NCBI RefSeq assembly: GCF_001619955.1
Contig: NZ_LQQO01000011.1
Coordinates: 124,001-188,000, forward strand
DNA length: 64,000 nt
DNA from: Sphingomonas hankookensis
Lineage (GTDB): Bacteria > Pseudomonadota > Alphaproteobacteria > Sphingomonadales > Sphingomonadaceae
Direction: 5' to 3'
Positions 36,687 through 43,782 of the stretch are shown here, piece after piece. Each line of letters begins with the position of its first letter. The first letter of the stretch is position 1. Under the pieces are notes generated by a model. That model did not search any database. It saw nothing but the letters and a program-made list of their open reading frames with translations, and was not told the origin of the DNA. The position numbers and the translations under genes are program-made.

Positions 36687-37724
36687 ATGATCCCCGGTCC
36701 CTTCCTCCTCTATCTCGGCCATTCCGACGACGCGGTCGGCATCAAGACCTCGCGCGGGGTTGCGGCCTTCCGCCCGGACGAATGCGTCGGCGAATGGCGC
36801 CACGACGACTGCCCGCTGACGCTCGGCCTCCCACGCATGGACGCCGCGCAAGGCCGCGCAGCCGGCGCCAACACCCTGATCCTCGGCATCGCCAATGCCG
36901 GCGGCAAGATGGGCGACGCGCTGATCCGCGATGCGCTGTCCGCCATCGCCACCGGCATGCACGTCGCCTCGGGCCTGCACCAGCGGCTGCGCGACGTGCC
37001 GGAAATCGCCGATGCCGCACGGCAAGCCGGCGTCCAGCTGTTCGACGTCCGCGATCCCCCCGCGAACCTGCCGGTCGGCAACGGGAAGAAGCGCGCCGGC
37101 AACCGCCTGCTGACCGTCGGCACCGACTGTTCGGTCGGCAAGATGTATTCGACCCTCGCGCTCCAGCGCACTATGGTCGCCCGCGGGATCACTGCCGATT
37201 TCCGCGCCACCGGACAGACCGGCATCCTGATCGCCGGCTCGGGCGTGCCCGTCGACGCGGTGGTCGCCGACTTCATTTCGGGCGCGATCGAGACGATCAC
37301 CCCGGCGCGCAGCGATGACGGCTGGGACCTCATCGAGGGACAAGGATCGCTGTTCCACCCGTCCTTCGCCGGTGTCTCGACCGGCCTGCTCCACGGCGCC
37401 CAGCCGCGCGCGATCGTGATGTGCCACGACCCGGCGCGCGAGCATATGCGCGGGCTTCCCCATTACGCCGTCCCCGGCATCGCCGAGTGCATCGCCGCCA
37501 ACCTGTCGGTCGCGCGCCTCACCAGCCCCGACGTGCAGGCGGTCGGCATCGCGCTCAACACGGTCAAGCTGCCCGAGGACGAGGCGCGCCGCCTGTGCGC
37601 GCAGACCGCCGACGCCCACGGCCTGCCCTGCACCGATCCCTATCGCTTCGGCGCGGACCCGATCATCGACTGGATGCAGACATGCTTCGACACCTCGACG
37701 TCGCCCATGACCGTTTCGGCCTGA
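36687..37724 (+). CDS. dgcN: DgcN-like D-glutamate N-acetyltransferase (DUF1611)
   Basis: 345 aa. The DUF1611 family is recognised from ILGIANAGGKMGDALIRD, the P-loop-like RLLTVGTDCSVGKMYSTLAL (about residues 143-162), DFRATGQTGILIAGSGVPVDAVVADFISGA and LIEGQGSLFHPSFAGVS. In described systems DgcN acetylates D-glutamate, and its partner DgcA racemises the N-acetyl-D-Glu to the L form. Its 3' end overlaps the next gene by 43 bp in another frame, tighter coupling than usual. The pairing with an enolase-superfamily epimerase is diagnostic. Function by homology and context only. Confidence 0.88.
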   Translation: MIPGPFLLYLGHSDDAVGIKTSRGVAAFRPDECVGEWRHDDCPLTLGLPRMDAAQGRAAGANTLILGIANAGGKMGDALIRDALSAIATGMHVASGLHQRLRDVPEIADAARQAGVQLFDVRDPPANLPVGNGKKRAGNRLLTVGTDCSVGKMYSTLALQRTMVARGITADFRATGQTGILIAGSGVPVDAVVADFISGAIETITPARSDDGWDLIEGQGSLFHPSFAGVSTGLLHGAQPRAIVMCHDPAREHMRGLPHYAVPGIAECIAANLSVARLTSPDVQAVGIALNTVKLPEDEARRLCAQTADAHGLPCTDPYRFGADPIIDWMQTCFDTSTSPMTVSA

Positions 37725-38668
37725 GCACCCCGTTCCGCATTTCGCGGGGGGTGAAGACGGCGGCCGATGTCGTCACCGTCACCCTTCGCGAAGGCGGAAC
37801 GATCGGGAGAGGCGAAGCCGTCCCCTATGCCCGCTATGGCGAGACGATCGAGGACACGATCGCCGCGATCCGCGCCATCGCCCCGGCGCTGGCCGACGGC
37901 GCCGGCCGACAGGACCTCGCCGCGCTGCTCCCCGCCGGGGCCGCGCGCAACGCGGTCGACTGCGCGCTATGGGATCTCGAAGCCCGCCTCGCCGGCACGA
38001 CGGTCGCCGCCCTCGCCGGCCTCGACGAACCGGTTGCGCTGCCGTCCGCCATCACCATCGGCCTCGACACCCCCGACGCCATGGCCCGCGCAGCGGCCAA
38101 GGTCGCGACCGTGCCCCTGCTCAAGGTCAAGGTCGACCGCACCGACCCCGCCGCCCAGATCGCCGCGATCCGCAGCGTCGCGCCCTTGCCCCGCCTGATC
38201 GTCGATCCCAATGAAAGCTGGACGATCGACACGCTCCGGTCTTTACGCGAACGCCTGATCGAATGGCGCGTCGACCTGCTCGAACAGCCGCTCCCCGCCG
38301 GCGAAGATCATGACCTCGCCACCTTCGACAGCCCCGTCCCCATCGCCGCCGACGAAGCGCTCCACACCGCCGCCGATCTCGACCGCCTCGCCGGCCGCTA
38401 CGACGTGGTAAACATCAAGCTCGACAAGACCGGCGGGCTGACCGAAGCACTGGTGCTGGCCGGCAGGGCGCACGCAAAGGGATTCGGGTTGATGGTCGGG
38501 TGCATGGTCTGTTCGTCGCTGGGCATCGCGCCGGCCATGCAGCTGGGCGGCCGGGCGTCGTTCGTCGATCTCGACGGTCCGCTGTGGCTGAGCGAAGACC
38601 GCGCAGGCGGCGTCACCGACCATGAAGGCATGTTGTCGCCCGCCACGCCGGGCTTCTGGGGCAATTGA
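37682..38668 (+). CDS. dgcA: Enolase-superfamily epimerase (DgcA / L-Ala-D/L-Glu epimerase type)
   Basis: 328 aa from the ATG at 37682, giving the family-typical start MLRHLDVAHDRFGLSTPFRISRG. TIM-barrel catalytic residues are in order: LLKVKV (KxK base, about residue 145), VDPNESW (metal Asp), LEQPLP (metal Glu), AADEAL (metal Asp/Glu) and NIKLDKTGG (second Lys base). This arrangement fits dipeptide (L-Ala-D/L-Glu) epimerases and N-acetyl-D-Glu racemase DgcA; sequence alone does not separate them. The dgcN overlap favours the latter, while the muropeptide neighbours fit either. It ends in TGATG with the transporter start. Confidence 0.87.
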   Translation: MLRHLDVAHDRFGLSTPFRISRGVKTAADVVTVTLREGGTIGRGEAVPYARYGETIEDTIAAIRAIAPALADGAGRQDLAALLPAGAARNAVDCALWDLEARLAGTTVAALAGLDEPVALPSAITIGLDTPDAMARAAAKVATVPLLKVKVDRTDPAAQIAAIRSVAPLPRLIVDPNESWTIDTLRSLRERLIEWRVDLLEQPLPAGEDHDLATFDSPVPIAADEALHTAADLDRLAGRYDVVNIKLDKTGGLTEALVLAGRAHAKGFGLMVGCMVCSSLGIAPAMQLGGRASFVDLDGPLWLSEDRAGGVTDHEGMLSPATPGFWGN

Positions 38669-39906
38669 TGCGCCGCTGGTTCGCGATCCCCCTGTGGCAG
38701 CGCGTCGTCGCCGCGCTGTTCCTCGGCGTCGTGATCGGCCTGTTGTGGCCGGAGGGCGCTGCGGCGATCAAGATCGTCGGCGACCTGTTCGTCCGCCTCA
38801 TCAAGATGCTGGTCGTGCCGGTCGTCCTGATCACCATCGCCGCCGGCATCGCCTCGCTGGGCGATCCGCGCCGGCTGGGCGGCATCGGCGGGCGAACCGT
38901 CGCGCTGTTCGCCTTCACCACGTTGGTCGCGGTGTCGATCGGCATGGGGTTCGGCCTGCTGCTGCAACCCGGCAGCGGCATCGCCCTGTCGGGTGTCGCG
39001 CCGCACGTCCTCGGCCCGCCCGTCACGCCTGCCGACCAGCTGCTCGGCATCGTCCCCGTCAATATCGTCGACGCGCTGGCAAAGGGCGACATGCTCGCCA
39101 TCATCTTCGTCGCCGTCCTGCTCGGCATCGCCAGCGTGGTATCGGGCGAAGCGGGCAAGCCGGTCGTCGCCCTCCTTCAGGGGCTTGCCGCCGTCCTGCT
39201 CCACCTCGTCCGCATCGTGATGGAGGTGACCCCGTTCGGCGTCCTCGCCCTCATCGCCAATGCGGTGGCAAGCGGCGGCACGGCGGTGTTCGTCCATGTC
39301 GGCTGGCTGGCGCTGTGCGTCATCCTCGCCTCGCTGACCCAGATGGCATTTCATGCCGGGCTGCTGCGCTTCGTCGCGCGGTTGCCGGTGGTGCGCTTCT
39401 TTCGCGGGATCGTCGATGCGCTGATCGTCGCCTTCTCGACCGCCTCGTCCTCGGCCACCCTGCCGGTCGCGCTCCGGGTCAGCCAGGACAATCTCGGCAT
39501 CGCCCGGCCCATCACCTCGACCGTGCTGCCCTTGGGCGCCAGCATCGGCAAGGACGGGACGGCGATGTATGTAGGCCTGCTCGGCCAGTTCGCGTTGCAG
39601 GCGCTCGGCATCGTTCCCGACGCCTGGATGCTCGGCGTCATGCTCGCGACCGGCGCCCTCGCCGCCTTCGGCACCGCGCCCGTTCCCTCCGCCTCGCTGT
39701 TCATGCTGGCGGCGATGCTCGGCGCGGTCGGGGTCGGCGCGGAACAGACCGCGCTGGTCGTCGGCCTCGTCCTCCCCTTCGACCGGCTGCTCGACATGAC
39801 CCGCACCGTCCCCTCGGCCAGCGCCAACCTGACCGTCGCGACACTGGTGGCGCGCGCCGAACACGGGCTGGACGAGGCGCGCTATCGGGGCCAAGTGGCG
39901 ACATGA
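38668..39906 (+). CDS. Dicarboxylate/amino-acid:cation symporter (DAACS family)
   Basis: 412 aa, with eight hydrophobic segments and two re-entrant loops as in GltP/DctA. Family motifs are FSTASSSATLPVAL (HP1 serine-rich loop, about residue 255), LPLGASIGKDGTAMYVG (TM7, where most members have NMDGTA) and DRLLDMTRT (TM8, substrate-contact Asp and Arg). Inner-membrane, sodium- or proton-driven uptake of acidic substrates. Operon position after dgcN-dgcA makes D-glutamate or an N-acyl-glutamate a reasonable substrate guess. The K for M change in the NMDGT motif is unusual and may alter cation coupling. Confidence 0.9.
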   Translation: MRRWFAIPLWQRVVAALFLGVVIGLLWPEGAAAIKIVGDLFVRLIKMLVVPVVLITIAAGIASLGDPRRLGGIGGRTVALFAFTTLVAVSIGMGFGLLLQPGSGIALSGVAPHVLGPPVTPADQLLGIVPVNIVDALAKGDMLAIIFVAVLLGIASVVSGEAGKPVVALLQGLAAVLLHLVRIVMEVTPFGVLALIANAVASGGTAVFVHVGWLALCVILASLTQMAFHAGLLRFVARLPVVRFFRGIVDALIVAFSTASSSATLPVALRVSQDNLGIARPITSTVLPLGASIGKDGTAMYVGLLGQFALQALGIVPDAWMLGVMLATGALAAFGTAPVPSASLFMLAAMLGAVGVGAEQTALVVGLVLPFDRLLDMTRTVPSASANLTVATLVARAEHGLDEARYRGQVAT

Positions 39907-40787
39907 ACCTGCGCCACATCGAAATCTTCCACGCGGTCTACGTCAATGGATCGGTCAGTGCGGCGGCCCGCGCGCTCAACATCTCGCAGCCCTCGGTCTC
40001 CAAAACGCTGCGCCATGCCGAGACGCTATTGGGCTTCGAACTGTTCCAGCGCACCAACAGCCGCCTCGTGCCCACCGAAGACGCCCATGCCCTGTTCGGC
40101 GACGTCGCCGACATTCAGGAACGCGTCCGTGCCTTGCGCGAAGCCGGCCGCAACCTGCGCAGCGGCGGCGGCGCGACGCTGCGCATCTCGGCGCTGCCCA
40201 GCCTCGCCTTGGGCGCGCTACCGACCGCCGTCGCCCGCTTCATGGCCAGGCGCCCCGACGTCCGCTTCGACCTGCAGACCGTCCATCACGACGACCTGCT
40301 GCGCAAGCTGTACGAACGCGAGACCGACATCGCCATCGCCGCCGAAGTCCCGCGCGGCGCTCCGCTCGGCAAGGTGTGGCTGGGCGAAGGCGAACTCGTC
40401 GTCCTCTACCGCGAGGCGGACCTGCCCGGCATGGCGGCGCGGATCGACCTGCCGCAACTCGTCGGCCACCCCTTTATCACGCTGGCGGCCAGCGGTCCCA
40501 TCGGCCAGCTCTTCGCACAGGAACTCGAACGCCTCGGCATCGAATTGCAGGAGGTCGCCTCCGCCCGCACCTTCTACATCGCCGCCGCGCTGGTCCGCGC
40601 GGGCGTGGGGTTGAGCGTCGTCGACAATTTCACCGCCGAAGCCTCGCTCGCCGACGGCCTCGCCATGCGTGCGTTGAAGCCCTCGCTGACCTTCGACGTC
40701 CACGCCATGCACCTGCTAGACCGCCCGCCCAGCGCGCTGGCCAGCGAGTTTCTGGGCGTGCTGCGCGAGGTGATCGAAGCGGCGTAA
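39903..40787 (+). CDS. LysR-family transcriptional regulator of the D-glutamate module
   Basis: 294 aa, the usual LysR length. The N-terminal winged HTH (residues 1-60) reads GSVSAAARALNISQPSVSKTLRHAE, followed by the linker helix and two-lobed periplasmic-binding-like effector domain (TLRISALPSLALGALPTAVARF, ALVRAGVGLSVVDNF). Its ATG overlaps the symporter stop by 4 bp. Co-directional placement at the end of the operon is unusual for LysR genes but matches the regulator (DgcR) linked to dgcN-dgcA systems. It probably senses a D-Glu-related ligand; targets and effector are inferred from context. Confidence 0.88.
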   Translation: MNLRHIEIFHAVYVNGSVSAAARALNISQPSVSKTLRHAETLLGFELFQRTNSRLVPTEDAHALFGDVADIQERVRALREAGRNLRSGGGATLRISALPSLALGALPTAVARFMARRPDVRFDLQTVHHDDLLRKLYERETDIAIAAEVPRGAPLGKVWLGEGELVVLYREADLPGMAARIDLPQLVGHPFITLAASGPIGQLFAQELERLGIELQEVASARTFYIAAALVRAGVGLSVVDNFTAEASLADGLAMRALKPSLTFDVHAMHLLDRPPSALASEFLGVLREVIEAA

Positions 40788-40792
40788 GGCGC

Positions 40793-40873
40793 ACCGTACC
40801 CCCGCGAAGGCGGGGGCCCAGGGCAACAAACGACACCGCCCGCGGATCTGAACCCCCGCCTACGCGGGGGTAC
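40793..40873. repeat. Paired inverted REP-like element (family A), third pair
   Basis: ccgtacccccgcgaaggcgg on the left and acccccgcctacgcgggggt on the right, about 30 bp apart. It starts a few bases after the LysR stop and can act as a transcript-stabilising or stopping structure. Confidence 0.8.
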
Positions 40874-40883
40874 GCTCCCCGAC

Positions 40884-40987
40884 CGTCACCCCGGACTTGA
40901 TCCGGGGTCCCGCTTCTTCTTCCGCAAAAGCCGAAACGCCGCCTCCATTCCGGCCCCAAACGTCATCCCAGCCAAGGCTGGGATCTC
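40884..40987. repeat. Half family-B and half family-C repeats
   Basis: cgtcaccccggacttgatcc with ggggtcccgcttcttcttcc (40884-40923) is the left half of family B. cgtcatcccagccaaggctg (40961-40987) is a half of family C. The remainder of the 393-bp gap (40988-41180) holds a short gtgaactt direct duplication near 41148-41163 and nothing else I can name. Confidence 0.7.
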
Positions 40988-41180
40988 CCCGTAGCGAAGC
41001 GCGTGCCTCGCCACACGAGGCCCCGGCCCACGTAGAAGCGACGAACCCTCTGCTTTCCTACAAACGCCGCCTCAGCTAACCCTGCGGACGCTCTTTCGAA
41101 CCGCCGCAACCCGCCCCAAACCAAACGCCACCCAAAACCGCCACGAGTGTGAACTTAGTGAACTTTGCCCCCCAAATCCA

Positions 41181-42194
41181 CTAACCCTTTGACATCGCAT
41201 CAAACCCCGCCACCACCGCATCCCCCGTCGCCGGCCGCAACTCGAAAATCCCGCTATCGAAATGCCGCGTCGGATGCACTCGATTGGTCAGCAGCGTCCA
41301 CGCCAGCCCGCGCTCGAAATCGACCCACAACCCCGTCCCGGTAAACCCGGTATGCCCGATCGTCCCCGCCGAGCACGCCTGCCCGCCGGACCACCCCGGA
41401 AAACGGATCTCCCACCCCGCCGTGCGATGCCCCTCCACCGGCGTCCGGATCGCGTCGAGCATCGCCGCCGACGCCCCGTTCCCGTCGAGCAGCCCAGCTG
41501 CGAAATCCAGCACCCCGTCGACCGTCCCGAACAGCCCGGCATGCCCGGTCCGGCCGCCCATCGCCGAGCAATTCTCGTCATGCACCTCGCCCACCAGCAC
41601 CCGCCCGCGCCACGAACAATGCTCGGTCGCGACCGCCGGCCCCGGCGGCGGCCCCCAGCTCAGTCCCGGCCCCAGCGGCAGCGCGTCCAGCCCCGCGCCG
41701 GTGATACGCTCGACCGCAATCCCCAGCAAAATGAAGTTGATGTCCGAATAGACCGCCGGCCCGTGCTTCCACTCGCGCTGCAACACGAACGCCCGCAGCC
41801 GCGCCGGATCGTCGCCATAGGTATAGATCGGCTCGACCGCGGGCAGGAACGTCCGGTGGACCAGACAGTCGCGAAACGTCAGCCGCCGCTCCGCCGCGCC
41901 GCCCACGTCATATTGCCGCAGGTCGGGGATCGCATCGGTCAGCGGCCGGTCGAGATCGATCCGCCCTTCGTCGGCCAGTTGCAGCACGAACCGCGTGGTC
42001 GCGATGACCTTGCTGACCGACGCCAGATCGAACCAATGCGCGCGGGTCAGCGGCACCTCGTCCGGCACCCGGCGGGCAAGGCCAGCGACCCGCACCTCCC
42101 GCGCGCCCTCGGCGGTCACGATCCCCAGCGTCGCCCCCGGTATCCGCCCCTCGGCGACATAGCGCGCCGCTTCGGCAAAGGCCCGATCGATCAC
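41181..42194 (-). CDS. Class-C beta-lactamase-like serine hydrolase (AmiE/YbbE-like)
   Basis: 337 aa, no signal peptide apparent. SxxK nucleophile motif FDLASVSKV (Ser at about residue 59). The second motif is YSDINFILLG (Tyr about 148), which departs from the Y-x-N of AmpC but matches a branch of penicillin-binding-protein-like hydrolases. The third motif is HTGFTG. Bacillus AmiE, an N-acetylmuramyl-L-Ala amidase in a MurNAc-use operon, has this layout as I recall. It starts with GTG inside the AmpG stop (GTGA) with GGAGG upstream, so it is translated after the muropeptide permease. The role as a murein-fragment amidase is inferred from motif and neighbour. Confidence 0.82.
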   Translation of the reverse strand: MIDRAFAEAARYVAEGRIPGATLGIVTAEGAREVRVAGLARRVPDEVPLTRAHWFDLASVSKVIATTRFVLQLADEGRIDLDRPLTDAIPDLRQYDVGGAAERRLTFRDCLVHRTFLPAVEPIYTYGDDPARLRAFVLQREWKHGPAVYSDINFILLGIAVERITGAGLDALPLGPGLSWGPPPGPAVATEHCSWRGRVLVGEVHDENCSAMGGRTGHAGLFGTVDGVLDFAAGLLDGNGASAAMLDAIRTPVEGHRTAGWEIRFPGWSGGQACSAGTIGHTGFTGTGLWVDFERGLAWTLLTNRVHPTRHFDSGIFELRPATGDAVVAGFDAMSKG

Positions 42195-43690
42195 GCATCA
42201 TCCTCCCGCGCCCGGATTTTCGCCAGCGCCGGCAGCAACGGGATCGCGGCCAGGCTCACCGCCCCCGACAGCAGGAAGAACCCGTCATAGCCGATCACCC
42301 CGACCATCGATCCCCCCGCCCCCGCCAGCATCCGCGGCAACAGGAAAGCAAAGCCGGTCAGGAACGCATATTGCGCCCCCGGATGGCGCGGATTCACCAG
42401 CAGCGAGAGATAGACGACGAACACCGCCCCCGCAAAGCCGTTGCCGAACTGGTCGAGCGCGGTGGCGACATACAGCATCGCCTCGCTGACCGGCTGATGC
42501 GCCAGCCACACGAACCCGAAATTGCCGATCGCCGCCACGACCGCCCCCACCGCCAGCGCCCACAGCATCGGCCGCCGCGTGACCATCCATCCGCCCAAAC
42601 CCACGCCGACCATGCTCGCCGCCAGCGCCACCACGCCATCCGCCCGCCCGATCTGGCTGAGCGTATAGCCCAAATCCTTGATCATCGGCTTGGACAGGTT
42701 CAGCGCCAGCACGTCGCCCATCCGGTACAGCGAGACGAAGACCATCAGCAGGATCGCGGCATACTGAAACCGCCAGAAGAAATCGACATAGGGCCCGATC
42801 GCGGTCGAGGTGCGGATCGGCGCGGTCGGCGGAGCCTTGCGGATCCATGGCAACCCCGCCGCCATCGCGACGAACGGCACCATGCACAGCCCCAGCACCC
42901 AGGGCGTGACGTTGCTCTTCGCATCGATCCCGATCCCCTCGGCCGCCGACAGCAGGACATAGCCGACCGCAGCGGTCACGGCACAAGCGGCGACGAGGAT
43001 CACCGCCCCGCCCAAAATTCCGGTGGTCAGCGCCACCATCCGCCCCCCGCCCCGCCCGTCCTCGGGCCGCATCGCGGCAAGGATCGGAAACGGCAGGAAC
43101 GCCGCGACCGCGATCAGCAGATAGGCGAGTGTCCACCCGCCATTGTCCGCCAGCAACAACGCCCCGCTGCCTGCCGCGACCATGGCCGTGCGGTATCCCC
43201 ACAGGTTCGCGGCGACGATCGGCCCCTGCTGGTCCTGCGTCGGGAACAGCTCGATACGCCACGCATCGGCCGCGACCTCCAGCGTCGTGGTCCAGAAGGC
43301 GAGCAGCACCGCGAACAGCGCGGTGACGGGCAGGCTGGCGTCATCCGCCGTCCACGCCATCGCCCCCATCGCGGTGACGATGCCCAGCTGCGCCAGCATG
43401 ATCCACCCGCGCCTCTTGCCCCAGAAGCGGCTGAACCCCGGCACATCGTACCGGTCGAGCAGCGGCGCCCACACGAACTTCAGCGTCGGCAGCAGTTGCA
43501 CCCACGCGAAGAAACCCAGCACCGTCAGCGCCACGCCATGCGCCTGCAACCGCAGCGCCAGCACCGTCGAGAACATGTAGAAGGGCAGCCCGGCCGAAAA
43601 GCCCAGCAGCCCGTAGAGCAGCATCGCGCTGCGCCCTGGATGGACGACGGCGTCGGCGGGCGGGACCGCAGCGGCGGCGGATGCGGTCAT
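42191..43690 (-). CDS. ampG: AmpG-like MFS transporter (muropeptide permease)
   Basis: 499 aa from the ATG at 43690 (GGAG five bases upstream; a GTG 15 bp earlier is possible). About 12-14 membrane segments. AmpG features are LLYGLLGFSAGLPFYMFSTVLALRL near the N-terminus, LPTLKFVWAPLLDRYDVP (the conserved KFxWAPLLDR loop, about residues 67-84), SLYRMGDVLALNLSKPMIKDLGYT and ATALDQFGNGFAGAVFVVYLS. AmpG imports GlcNAc-anhydroMurNAc peptides from the periplasm for cell-wall recycling. Coupled to the serine hydrolase downstream. Upstream it is separated from the cas3 stop by 92 bp. Confidence 0.9.
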   Translation of the reverse strand: MTASAAAAVPPADAVVHPGRSAMLLYGLLGFSAGLPFYMFSTVLALRLQAHGVALTVLGFFAWVQLLPTLKFVWAPLLDRYDVPGFSRFWGKRRGWIMLAQLGIVTAMGAMAWTADDASLPVTALFAVLLAFWTTTLEVAADAWRIELFPTQDQQGPIVAANLWGYRTAMVAAGSGALLLADNGGWTLAYLLIAVAAFLPFPILAAMRPEDGRGGGRMVALTTGILGGAVILVAACAVTAAVGYVLLSAAEGIGIDAKSNVTPWVLGLCMVPFVAMAAGLPWIRKAPPTAPIRTSTAIGPYVDFFWRFQYAAILLMVFVSLYRMGDVLALNLSKPMIKDLGYTLSQIGRADGVVALAASMVGVGLGGWMVTRRPMLWALAVGAVVAAIGNFGFVWLAHQPVSEAMLYVATALDQFGNGFAGAVFVVYLSLLVNPRHPGAQYAFLTGFAFLLPRMLAGAGGSMVGVIGYDGFFLLSGAVSLAAIPLLPALAKIRAREDDA

Positions 43691-43782
43691 GGCTACTCCG
43701 GACACGGCAAAGCGCGAACCTCAAACGATCCGCTTCCCACGTCAACCGGCCCATGACCGCCGGTTATACCCGCACGCATATT

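Noticed and set aside
41148..41163. gtgaactt duplication as a regulatory repeat for the serine hydrolase.
   Set aside because: It is at the 3' end of that gene and only eight bases long; chance occurrence cannot be excluded.
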